Assembly (NCBI GenBank): GCA_900557435.1
Contig: USSH01000173.1
Span: 1-5,819 of the forward strand
From: an uncultured Coprococcus sp.
Lineage (GTDB): Bacteria > Bacillota > Clostridia > Lachnospirales > Lachnospiraceae
DNA: 5,819 nt
Reading direction: 5' to 3'
The notes below the pieces were generated by a model, which was not told where the DNA came from, made no database searches, and saw only the letters and a list, made by a program, of their open reading frames with translations. Shown piece after piece: positions 1-5,749 of this stretch. A program made the translations under genes and the position numbers. Position 1 is the first letter of the stretch, and the number at the start of each line of letters is the position of its first letter.

Positions 1-25
1 CTGCTTTCAATATCCATACCTCCAT
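1..25 (-). other. possible 5' end of a gene running off the left edge
   Basis: A strong minus-strand promoter at 38-66 reads towards the left edge, and a GGAGG sequence (19-23) lies just downstream of it. Three starts are possible: ATG at 25 (almost leaderless), ATG at 17 (only 1 nt from GGAGG, too close), or TTG at 10 (8 nt from GGAGG, an ideal distance, reading Met-Lys-Ala). At most eight codons are visible, so the product cannot be named and the start cannot be decided. It could also be an untranslated leader with the true start outside the window. Confidence 0.3.
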
Positions 26-37
26 GCTCTTTCACCC

Positions 38-66
38 ATTATATATACAAAACGGTTGTAATGCAA
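38..66 (-). promoter_or_regulatory. sigma-A-type promoter reading out of the left edge
   Basis: On the minus strand a -35 box TTGCAT (61-66) is followed by a 17-bp spacer and a perfect -10 box TATAAT (38-43). A GGAGG ribosome binding sequence follows at 19-23. It lies downstream of the repeat at 88-156, so it would start a transcript separate from the regulator gene. It is inferred from consensus match only. Confidence 0.6.
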
Positions 67-87
67 ACTCCCTATGAGAACGGAGGT

Positions 88-156
88 GGGGACGGAGGTA
101 CCTGTCCCCTTTTGAGAGGTGCCTGGGGGACGGAGGTACCTGTCCCCTCCGTCCCC
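88..156. repeat. GC-rich tandem hairpin repeat, left copy
   Basis: Two identical 22-bp units (88-109 and 126-147) are separated by a 16-bp spacer starting TTTTGAGAGG, and followed by TCCGTCCCC (148-156). Each unit has the arms GGGGAC and GTCCCC around a palindromic AGGTACCT, with an extra GG bulge on one side. In addition GGGGACGGA (126-134) pairs perfectly over 9 bp with TCCGTCCCC (148-156). The spacer contains AGGTGCCTG, a degenerate piece of the unit core. A near-identical copy in the same orientation lies at 5750-5819. Repeats of this general form (GGGGAC...GTCCCC) are, as far as I recall, scattered in Clostridia genomes and sometimes found with RAYT/Y1 transposases; no transposase is visible here. 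It begins 10 bp beyond the regulator stop codon on the transcribed strand, so it may also stabilise or end that transcript, although no T-run follows. Confidence 0.85.
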
Positions 157-165
157 GTAGTGGTT

Positions 166-1245
166 TTATATGTAGTATTCACACCATTTGCTGTCAGCTG
201 CAAGAGTACAGCTGTCGCGTTTCACCAGGCTGCACTGCATCTCTATTCTGGCTATCCCTCTATGCCCGCCCTTCAGTCTGTCCAGCAGAAGATTGAGAGC
301 AAAATGTCCCATGTCTGACTTGGATATCTCGACTGTTGTGAGCATCGGTTTGGTGTATTGCGCCTCCTCTATACCATCACTTGATATGATCGATGGGGAG
401 TAATATCTGTTCCTGCGTTTATTAAGATACTTCAGCATTCCTATAGCGGTTATGTCGTTGGCGCAGTATATTCCGGTTGGACTTTTGTCCATCTCCATGA
501 TCCGTTTCATCGCCTCAAATCCATCAGTCTCACTGAGCTTGGTGTTTATTATGAAATCCGTGTCTATATCAAGGCCATGTTCTCCGAGCGTCTCAAGGAA
601 TCCTTTGTATCTCGCCTCATTGCCGCATCTGCCCACGTAACCGATGTTCTCATGCCCCAAGGAGATGAGATATTCCACCGCGGTTCTCGCAATTTTTGCT
701 CCATTACATATGACCTCATCCACCTCGCCCGTGGCTGCATCTCTGTTTACATAAACTGTACTTTTATAATTTTGGCTGAGCTTTCTGAGAGCCAGGTGGC
801 TGCATCTTCCGATCACCACCAGTCCATCGCCCTTTACATCAGACTCATCCATCATCTTTTTTATCACTGAATCAATATTCTCATATTTGCATCTTCTGTC
901 ATCGGAAAATACAGATTTGTACCAGACCTTTGAAAGTATGCAGCCGTTCTTGTGTATCTCGCTCTCGACAACCCTGAGCAGCTCTGAGAAAAACGGATCA
1001 GCCGTAGCCGAGTCCATCCTCGTCATAAGTACGTTTATATAATATGTTTTTTCCTGATCCGGCTGCCCACCAGTCTTCAGACGCCTAGCCGCCTCATTTG
1101 GAACGTAGTTGAGTTTCATAGCCATATTCCAGATCCGATCCCTGAGTTCAGGGTCAGAACATTTATATTCAGGGTTGTTTAGTACCCTAGAAACCGTAGA
1201 TACTGACACACCCACATTCTGGGCTATCTCTTTTATTGATGCCAT
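166..1245 (-). CDS. LacI-family transcriptional regulator
   Basis: A 359-residue DNA-binding regulator of the LacI/GalR family. Residues 3-25 form the classic N-terminal helix-turn-helix (IKEIAQNVGVSVSTVSRVLNN). Residues 50-59 (NEAARRLKTG) match the hinge helix, whose leucine (L56) wedges into a central CpG of the operator in this family. The rest is the periplasmic-binding-protein-like effector domain, with family landmarks such as GHENIGYVG (197-205), YCANDITAIGML (260-271) and TKPMLTTVEISKSDMG (298-313). The length is slightly above the usual 330-345. The ATG at 1245 is preceded by a purine-rich GGAGAGGAGAGG and places the helix-turn-helix at the very N-terminus, as expected. The gene has its own promoter (1345-1373). 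Family members usually sense sugars or related small molecules; the ligand here cannot be read from the sequence. Its position after the transporter genes, and LacI-type operators before sbp, suggest it controls that operon, but this is inference. Confidence 0.95.
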   Translation of the reverse strand: MASIKEIAQNVGVSVSTVSRVLNNPEYKCSDPELRDRIWNMAMKLNYVPNEAARRLKTGGQPDQEKTYYINVLMTRMDSATADPFFSELLRVVESEIHKNGCILSKVWYKSVFSDDRRCKYENIDSVIKKMMDESDVKGDGLVVIGRCSHLALRKLSQNYKSTVYVNRDAATGEVDEVICNGAKIARTAVEYLISLGHENIGYVGRCGNEARYKGFLETLGEHGLDIDTDFIINTKLSETDGFEAMKRIMEMDKSPTGIYCANDITAIGMLKYLNKRRNRYYSPSIISSDGIEEAQYTKPMLTTVEISKSDMGHFALNLLLDRLKGGHRGIARIEMQCSLVKRDSCTLAADSKWCEYYI

Positions 1246-1296
1246 AGAACCTCTCCTCTCCGTTCTTTTTTGTAGTATTTTACGCTATCGTGTATT

Positions 1297-1328
1297 TATC
1301 ATATTATTTATATATATTTACTATGATA
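1297..1328. repeat. 32-bp AT-rich imperfect palindrome in regulator leader
   Basis: The outer arms TATCATA (1297-1303) and TATGATA (1322-1328) are perfect inverses, and 13 of 16 base pairs match across the whole 32 bp. It falls just downstream of the predicted transcription start of the regulator gene, inside its leader of roughly 90 nt. It could be an operator, a weak RNA hairpin, or chance in an AT-rich stretch. It has no central CG, so it does not look like a typical LacI-family site. Confidence 0.45.
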
Positions 1329-1344
1329 TAAGTTATTACTCTGG

Positions 1345-1373
1345 ATGATACTCCAGCAACCTTATCATGTCAA
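1345..1373 (-). promoter_or_regulatory. promoter of the LacI-family regulator gene
   Basis: A perfect -35 box TTGACA (1368-1373), a 17-bp spacer and the -10 box TATCAT (1345-1350, five of six consensus bases) lie on the minus strand about 100 bp before the regulator start codon. The -10 box sits inside a small inverted repeat, CTGGA (1341-1345) and TCCAG (1352-1356), which could be a binding site for a regulator. This supports independent transcription of the regulator. I see no rho-independent terminator between cysA and this promoter, so read-through from the operon remains possible. Confidence 0.7.
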
Positions 1374-1471
1374 GATGGTCAAGATACATCCATATAATAT
1401 TGCCGTCCAATCAAGCTCCCTCACATAATTGCTTCCGTTCTTATCATCTTACAGTTTCATCTAAAGTATAT

Positions 1472-2551
1472 TTATATGATTACACTCTCTGTATTTTTGA
1501 TCGCCTCGTTGATCTCGGTTCTGACATCCCCATGTTCTCTTCCTGTCAGGAACATCTTCTGAACAAATACAGCTACTTCTTCACCTTCCGTCATAAGCGG
1601 CTGTCCAAGCTGTCTGTGCGCCACGATATCCACACCATTAACACGGATTACCAACTCCGTCATACTGCCCCTGAATGACACACGTTTTACAATTCCTTTT
1701 TCCGTGGACACGGGATACGGGATAACCTCGCCTTTTTTGTATACATTTACAAACTCAGGTCGGACAATTGCCCTGCCTCCCCATTCCGCACTTCCAAATC
1801 CTTTGAATCCGGTATATTCGTCAAGGATCGTAGGCCGCCCAAGGAACTGTGCCACAAATTCTGTCTTCGGATTGTTGTATATATCAACCGGTGTTCCGAT
1901 CTGTTCTATTCTCCCGTGATTGGTTATGATGATCTCATCCGCAACCTCCACCGCCTCGTCCTGATCATGCGTCACAAATATACTTGTGATACCCACCTGA
2001 TTTATCAGTTCCCGGAGCCATGCACGAAGTTCCTTCCTGACTTTGGCATCTATCGCAGCAAATGGCTCATCCAGGAGCAGCAGCTGCGGGCTGGTTGCAA
2101 GTGCCCTGGCAAATGCAACTCTCTGTCTTTGTCCGCCCGACAACTGTCTCGGATATCTCTTCTCGAGACCTTTTAATCCAACAAGCTCTATGAGTTCATC
2201 CACCCGGTTTTTGATGTCCGATTTTGCAAACTTCTGTATCTTCATTCCAAATGCTATATTGTCATACACGGTCTTGTACCTGAAAAGTGCGTAGTTCTGA
2301 AATACAAATCCTATCTTTCTCCCGCTGGCAGGCACATCATTTACCAGTGTTCCATCTATATATATGTCTCCGGAGTCTGCATGCTCCAGACCTGCGAGCA
2401 TACGGAGTATAGTAGTTTTACCACTTCCGCTTGGCCCCAGAAGGCCTACAAGTTTTCCTTTTTCTATGGAGAAGCTGACGTTGTCAGATGCCTTGAAATC
2501 TCCAAAATGTTTATTTATATCTTTAAGTTCCACATACGCATTTGTCTGCAT
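1472..2551 (-). CDS. cysA: sulfate/thiosulfate import ATP-binding protein CysA
   Basis: A 359-residue cytoplasmic ABC ATPase that hydrolyses ATP to drive import through the CysT-CysW channel. All motifs are intact: Walker A GPSGSGKT (39-46), Q-loop Gln85 in GFVFQNYALF, signature LSGGQ (137-141), Walker B LLLLDEP (157-163) with catalytic Glu162, D-loop (165-168), and H-loop His195 in FVTHDQDEA. The phrase LEKRYPRQLSGGQRQRVAFARAL is typical of the sulfate and molybdate importer ATPases. Residues from about 235 on form the TOBE-like regulatory region usual for CysA, and the total length fits the family. The ATG at 2551 follows the cysW stop codon by 2 nt, with AAGGAG about 10 nt upstream lying inside the end of cysW, which points to translational coupling. 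It is the last transporter gene. MalK-type or Mod-type ATPases are the alternatives, but the neighbours settle the assignment. Confidence 0.95.
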   Translation of the reverse strand: MQTNAYVELKDINKHFGDFKASDNVSFSIEKGKLVGLLGPSGSGKTTILRMLAGLEHADSGDIYIDGTLVNDVPASGRKIGFVFQNYALFRYKTVYDNIAFGMKIQKFAKSDIKNRVDELIELVGLKGLEKRYPRQLSGGQRQRVAFARALATSPQLLLLDEPFAAIDAKVRKELRAWLRELINQVGITSIFVTHDQDEAVEVADEIIITNHGRIEQIGTPVDIYNNPKTEFVAQFLGRPTILDEYTGFKGFGSAEWGGRAIVRPEFVNVYKKGEVIPYPVSTEKGIVKRVSFRGSMTELVIRVNGVDIVAHRQLGQPLMTEGEEVAVFVQKMFLTGREHGDVRTEINEAIKNTESVII

Positions 2552-2553
2552 AA

Positions 2554-3426
2554 CTACACCTCTCCTTCCTTTTTTCCTCTATATTCGAGTATGTTTCTGA
2601 GCACCAGTATGATGACCGCCATAACCACAAGTATCGATGACATTGCAAATGCACCTGTGAAGTCAAATGCCTGATACAACAGTTCTATGTACAGCGGCAT
2701 AGTGTTTGTGAGCCCTCTGAGGTGTCCCGAAAGGACAGACACTGCTCCAAACTCTCCCATTGCTCTGGCGGAGCAAAGCACTATTCCGTAGAGCAGCGCC
2801 CATTTGATGTGCGGAAATGTTATCTGTGTAAATATCTGAAATCCATTTGCCCCCATCATGGCTGCTGCCTCCTCCTCATCGCTGCCGGCGGCCGTGAGCA
2901 CCGGTATGATCTCCCTCGATATAAACGGAAATGTGACAAATATAGTCGCAAGGACTATTCCGGGTACTGCAAATATGACCTGCACTCCGGCTTTCTCAAG
3001 ATATGGATACAGAAAACTCTGCCTTCCAAATGTGAGCACAAATATCAGTCCGGCTATGATAGGTGATATAGCAAGTGGCAGATCGATCAGTGTTGATATG
3101 ACTTTCTTGCCCCTAAAAGTGAATTTCGTTATTATCCACGCCGCAAACACTCCAAATATGGTATTGACCACCACCGTTATAGCCACAACCTCAAGGGTAA
3201 GCAATATGGATTTTACAGCATAAGTGTCTGACACCGCTTTGGCATAAGCATTCCATCCATCTCTTATCGCCGTGACGATCACGTATACAAGAGGAAGCAC
3301 CAGCAATACCACAAGGAACACAGCACACAGGCCTATGAGCAGCCATTTGACTATTCCTCTGTCATTTCTCAGGGATAATTCCACTGGATCTTTCTTGTTT
3401 TTATGCTTATTCAAATGTTTGTTCAT
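2554..3426 (-). CDS. cysW: sulfate ABC transporter permease CysW
   Basis: A 290-residue inner membrane permease that pairs with CysT to form the sulfate channel. Six hydrophobic segments are visible, roughly at residues 27-53, 74-99, 109-133, 152-172, 208-232 and 260-278. The cytoplasmic loop that docks on the ATPase is EEEAAAMMGANGFQIFTQITFP (around 184-205; key residues the EAA triplet and the following glycine). The phrases DLPLAISPIIAGL and RAMGEFGAVSVLSG are characteristic of CysW. The reading frame is open back to a TTG at 3450, but I chose the ATG at 3426 because a perfect AAGGAGG lies 8 nt before it, and the TTG start would have to lie upstream of that site and overlap the cysT stop. 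With this start, the gap to cysT is 20 bp. The charged N-terminus (MNKHLNKHKNKK) is cytoplasmic by the positive-inside rule. Confidence 0.95.
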   Translation of the reverse strand: MNKHLNKHKNKKDPVELSLRNDRGIVKWLLIGLCAVFLVVLLVLPLVYVIVTAIRDGWNAYAKAVSDTYAVKSILLTLEVVAITVVVNTIFGVFAAWIITKFTFRGKKVISTLIDLPLAISPIIAGLIFVLTFGRQSFLYPYLEKAGVQVIFAVPGIVLATIFVTFPFISREIIPVLTAAGSDEEEAAAMMGANGFQIFTQITFPHIKWALLYGIVLCSARAMGEFGAVSVLSGHLRGLTNTMPLYIELLYQAFDFTGAFAMSSILVVMAVIILVLRNILEYRGKKEGEV

Positions 3427-3446
3427 GATGCGCTCCTCCTTGTGAA

Positions 3447-4286
3447 TCAATCTATGCCACTAACTATTCTAGACGTCCTGCTCTGTATGAACGCATTTGC
3501 AAGAAGTATCACAAATGCAATGGCCAACATGACAAGTGCTATAGATGTCGCACTGGCATAGTCGTACTCCTGTAGCTCCGACATGATGAGAAGAGGTGTT
3601 ATCTCTGTCTCATATGGTGTGTTGCCTGCAATAAACACCACACTTCCGTACTCGCCGAGACTTCTCGCAAATGCCATGGTGAACCCCGCCACCAGTGCCG
3701 GAAAAACCTCCGGCATGATCACTCTCCAAAATATCTGAATGTGGGATGCCCCGAATATTGATGCAGCCTCCTCGTACTCACTGTCTATTTTCTCAAGCAC
3801 AGGCTGGACACTTCTCACAACGAACGGTATCCCGATAAATACCAGTGCCACAGTGATACCAACCCGAGTATAGGCTATGTCTATTCCAATTTTTGCAAAC
3901 ACTCCGCCTATCCAGCCATTTTTGACTGTCAAATGTGTAAGGGCAATTCCTGCAACCGCCGTTGGAAGTGCAAATGGCAGTTCTATGATACCGTCCATTA
4001 TCCTTTTTCCCGGAAATTTATATCTGACCAGCACCCACGCAAGCACCAGTCCCATGACGGCATTTATGAGTGATGCGATAAGTGCAGTAAGGATACTAAC
4101 CTTGTAGCTGGACAACACCCTCGGTCTTGTGATCGTTTCCCAGAATTCCGCAAATGTCAATTTTGACGAGAACACTACAAGGGAGCACAGGGGGATGATG
4201 ACTATCAGTCCCAGAACCGCCATCACTATACCAAACGACAATCCAAATCCCGGTATTATGCTTTTTTGTCTTTTCTTTAATTTCAT
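3447..4286 (-). CDS. cysT: sulfate ABC transporter permease CysT (CysU)
   Basis: A 279-residue inner membrane permease, the usual size, partner of CysW in the sulfate/thiosulfate importer. Hydrophobic segments lie at about residues 15-39, 63-88, 97-118, 143-160, 194-219 and 247-267. The ATPase-contacting loop is YEEAASIFGASHIQIFWRVI (171-190), with the EAA triplet and the conserved glycine G179. Family phrases include ELPFALPTAVAGIAL and FARSLGEYGSVVFIAGN. The ATG at 4286 has GGGAGG about 10 nt upstream and begins with a short basic N-terminus before the first segment. It is separated from sbp by 99 bp that include a hairpin (4325-4350), which suggests lower expression than the binding protein, and is followed closely by cysW. 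Confidence 0.95.
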   Translation of the reverse strand: MKLKKRQKSIIPGFGLSFGIVMAVLGLIVIIPLCSLVVFSSKLTFAEFWETITRPRVLSSYKVSILTALIASLINAVMGLVLAWVLVRYKFPGKRIMDGIIELPFALPTAVAGIALTHLTVKNGWIGGVFAKIGIDIAYTRVGITVALVFIGIPFVVRSVQPVLEKIDSEYEEAASIFGASHIQIFWRVIMPEVFPALVAGFTMAFARSLGEYGSVVFIAGNTPYETEITPLLIMSELQEYDYASATSIALVMLAIAFVILLANAFIQSRTSRIVSGID

Positions 4287-4324
4287 GTTATATCATCCTC
4301 CCGTAATATCTCTCTTATATATTT

Positions 4325-4350
4325 GAAACATGTGTAATCACCAATGTTTC
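4325..4350 (-). other. intercistronic hairpin between sbp and cysT
   Basis: GAAACAT (4325-4331) pairs with ATGTTTC (4344-4350), and inside it GTG pairs with CAC around a TAAT loop. The result is a 10-bp stem with a 2-nt bulge. No T-run follows on the transcribed strand, so a terminator is unlikely. In other ABC import operons (malE-malF is the classic case) hairpins at this place protect the upstream binding-protein message and lower permease levels; that role is inferred here. Confidence 0.55.
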
Positions 4351-4353
4351 CAG

Positions 4354-4365
4354 AACAACGTTGTT
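4354..4365. repeat. 12-bp perfect palindrome with central CG
   Basis: AACAACGTTGTT is perfectly self-complementary and lies 20 bp past the sbp stop codon, next to the intercistronic hairpin. It has the central CG of LacI-family operators but does not match the two sites upstream of sbp beyond the ACGTT core. It may be an extra regulator site, a small RNA hairpin, or chance. Confidence 0.35.
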
Positions 4366-4385
4366 TGATCCATGTGAAATGGCTG

Positions 4386-5474
4386 CTACTTCACCTCATA
4401 TATCGAGTCAAACACGCCGCCATCTTGAAAATGTTTCTTGCCAGTCTCTGTCCAGCTGCCAAAGTGACTGATGTTTGTGAGGTCTACATTTGTGATTATC
4501 CATTTTCCGTCCTTTGGAAGTTCTGTTATCGTATTGCTGTCTCCGGCATACTTGAACTGTTTCAATATCTCTTCATTTGACGGACGATAGTACCACTCTG
4601 CTTCAAGTTTCTGAGCCTCATCTGAATAAAGATAGTTCAGATACTCAGTCGCCACGTCTCTTGTTCCCCTCTTGTCTACAACCTCGTCAACCACGGCAAC
4701 CGTTGGCTGGCACAGTATGGAAACCGACGGAACAACTATCTCGTACTCACCCGGATGCTCATCCAACGAAAGAAATGCTTCATTTTCCCATGCAAGGAGC
4801 ACATCGCCCTGACCGTTTTCCACAAATGTTGTTGTTGCACCTCTCGCACCCGAATCAAGAACCAGAACGTTCTCGTAAAGTTTTTTCATGCTCTTCTCTA
4901 TCTCGTCCTCAGACTCACCCTGGCTTTCAAAATAGTACCATGCTGCAAGATAATTCCATCTCGCACCTCCTGAGGTCTTCGGGTTCGGTGTTATGACTCC
5001 GACATCATCCTTGAGGAGATCGTCCCAGTCCTGAATGTTCTTTGGATTTCCCTTCCTGACAAGGAACACTATTGTCGATGTGTAAGGTGAACTGTCGAGT
5101 GGGAACTCGCTTGTGTATCCCTCTTCTATAAGTCCTGCATCCTTAACCGCGTCCACATCGCCCTCAAGTGCCAGTGTGACTACATCCGCCTGGAGACCAT
5201 TTGCAACCTCTAGCGCCTGCTTTCCGGAACCACCATGTGACTGAACCACCGATACGTCCTGTCCCTTCTCCGTCTTCCAATGTGTTGCAAATAATTCGTT
5301 GTACGCTGCATACAGTTCTCTGGTAGGATCGTATGACACATTCGTTATCTCCACACGCTTTGCTGTGTCCGTCTGTGCTGATGTATCGCCTGTACCACCG
5401 CCAGATCCGCATCCTGCAAGAACTCCTAATCCAAGTGCTGTTGCTGTCAGTAAAGTTATAATTTTCTTTCTCAT
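4386..5474 (-). CDS. sbp: sulfate-binding lipoprotein (Sbp/CysP family)
   Basis: A 362-residue extracellular substrate-binding protein that captures sulfate or thiosulfate for the CysTWA importer. The N-terminus MRKKIITLLTATALGLG is a lipoprotein signal peptide ending in the lipobox L-A-G-C with Cys22, followed by a Gly/Ser/Thr-rich linker to about residue 36. Family landmarks follow: VSYDPTRELY (46-55), QSHGGSGKQA (78-87), ADVVTLAL (96-103), SSPYTSTIVFLVRKGNP (128-144), the signature NPKTSGGAR (164-172), and DSGARGATTTF (207-217). The frame is open to an ATG at 5558, but I chose 5474 because it starts directly with the signal peptide, has AGAGG 8 nt upstream, and lies downstream of the promoter at 5530-5558; the longer start overlaps that -35 box. 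Length and motifs are normal. Sulfate versus thiosulfate preference cannot be told from sequence alone. It is the first gene of the operon. Confidence 0.95.
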   Translation of the reverse strand: MRKKIITLLTATALGLGVLAGCGSGGGTGDTSAQTDTAKRVEITNVSYDPTRELYAAYNELFATHWKTEKGQDVSVVQSHGGSGKQALEVANGLQADVVTLALEGDVDAVKDAGLIEEGYTSEFPLDSSPYTSTIVFLVRKGNPKNIQDWDDLLKDDVGVITPNPKTSGGARWNYLAAWYYFESQGESEDEIEKSMKKLYENVLVLDSGARGATTTFVENGQGDVLLAWENEAFLSLDEHPGEYEIVVPSVSILCQPTVAVVDEVVDKRGTRDVATEYLNYLYSDEAQKLEAEWYYRPSNEEILKQFKYAGDSNTITELPKDGKWIITNVDLTNISHFGSWTETGKKHFQDGGVFDSIYEVK

Positions 5475-5529
5475 GTCTTCTTCCTCTCTTTCTTTTTGTT
5501 TTCCCCGTTTTCCTATCGGGTATGTATGC

Positions 5530-5558
5530 AATATAAACGCATATTCCTGCAATTTCAA
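5530..5558 (-). promoter_or_regulatory. promoter of the sbp-cysT-cysW-cysA operon
   Basis: The -35 box TTGAAA (5553-5558) and the -10 box TATATT (5530-5535) are separated by 17 bp; each differs from consensus at one base. The predicted start near 5523 leaves a leader of about 50 nt, too short for a riboswitch such as the S-box, which shows this operon does not have that control within its leader. An operator lies 10 bp upstream of the -35 box. Confidence 0.7.
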
Positions 5559-5566
5559 AAACTGTA

Positions 5567-5584
5567 TGTGAAAACGTTATCACA
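5567..5584. promoter_or_regulatory. LacI/CcpA-type operator, promoter-proximal
   Basis: TGTGAAAACGTTATCACA is an 18-bp palindrome with a single mismatched pair and a central CG. Its inner 14 bp (5569-5582) fit the published cre consensus TGWAANCGNTNWCA at every position. It shares 14 identical bases with the second site 102 bp away. Its centre is about 53 bp upstream of the predicted transcription start, just before the -35 box. The binding protein could be the LacI-family regulator encoded downstream, or CcpA; the sequence cannot separate these. Confidence 0.75.
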
Positions 5585-5670
5585 TCGGATTTTCCGTATG
5601 ATTTTTTATGCTATATTCTGCTTTTTTTCCTGTTGTATCTGAATCTTATCTCGGAAATTTTATTGTATTG
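5585..5670. other. AT-rich spacer between the two operators
   Basis: This 86-bp stretch in the 345-bp gene-free region before sbp has several A/T runs and a tiny inverted repeat CGGA-TTT-TCCG (5586-5596) beside the proximal operator. I see no gene, convincing promoter or terminator in it. AT-rich DNA between two operators could ease bending, but that is speculation. Confidence 0.4.
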
Positions 5671-5685
5671 AGAAAACGTTATCAC
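5671..5685. promoter_or_regulatory. LacI/CcpA-type operator, distal
   Basis: AGAAAACGTTATCAC repeats 14 bases (GAAAACGTTATCAC, 5672-5685) of the proximal operator exactly, in the same orientation, with centres 102 bp apart. The outer arm is less symmetric than in the proximal site. It lies about 155 bp upstream of the predicted operon start, far enough to act through DNA looping between two bound dimers, or to serve a divergent plus-strand promoter; a weak candidate (TTGAGA 5668-5673, TATATC 5690-5695) overlaps it. Confidence 0.65.
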
Positions 5686-5749
5686 CGCATATATCAAGGC
5701 CGTATCGGCTGATTTTAAGTTTTATCCTTACACTCCCCCCTACTTCTGG

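Noticed and set aside
88..156. CRISPR-like repeat-spacer pattern
   Set aside because: There are only two 22-bp units with a 16-17 bp spacer that is nearly the same in both copies; real CRISPR spacers are longer and unique, and no cas genes are near.
61..318. Plus-strand 85-codon open frame across the left repeat and the end of the regulator gene
   Set aside because: Its first part translates the repeat and the rest is antisense to a clear LacI-family gene; it has no recognisable protein features.
1246..1471. Rho-independent terminator after cysA
   Set aside because: The only clear inverted repeat near the end of the gap (CTGGA/TCCAG, 1341-1356) is short, encloses the -10 box and lacks a following T-run.
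1367..1678. Plus-strand 103-codon open frame spanning the cysA end and the cysA-regulator gap
   Set aside because: Two-thirds is antisense to cysA, and the remainder overlaps the regulator promoter region; no ribosome binding site or family features.
3427..3450. TTG at 3450 as the cysW start
   Set aside because: The ATG at 3426 has a perfect AAGGAGG 8 nt upstream, and that site would lie inside the coding region if TTG were used.
4577..4996. Plus-strand 139-codon open frame antisense to sbp
   Set aside because: The opposite strand encodes conserved sulfate-binding motifs; the antisense translation is Pro/Ser/Gln-rich and unconvincing, with no ribosome binding site that I can support.
5475..5529. 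S-box, cysteine-related or other riboswitch in the sbp leader
   Set aside because: The predicted leader is only about 50 nt with one weak 4-bp stem, too short and too unstructured for a known riboswitch.
5164..5583. Minus-strand 139-codon open frame overlapping the 5' half of sbp
   Set aside because: It is a different frame of the well-supported sbp gene, covers its promoter, and gives an Arg/Cys-rich sequence with no family resemblance.
5699..5725. Plus-strand terminator (GCCG-TAT-CGGC followed by T-rich sequence)
   Set aside because: The stem is only four pairs and the T stretch is interrupted, so it falls short of a credible rho-independent terminator.
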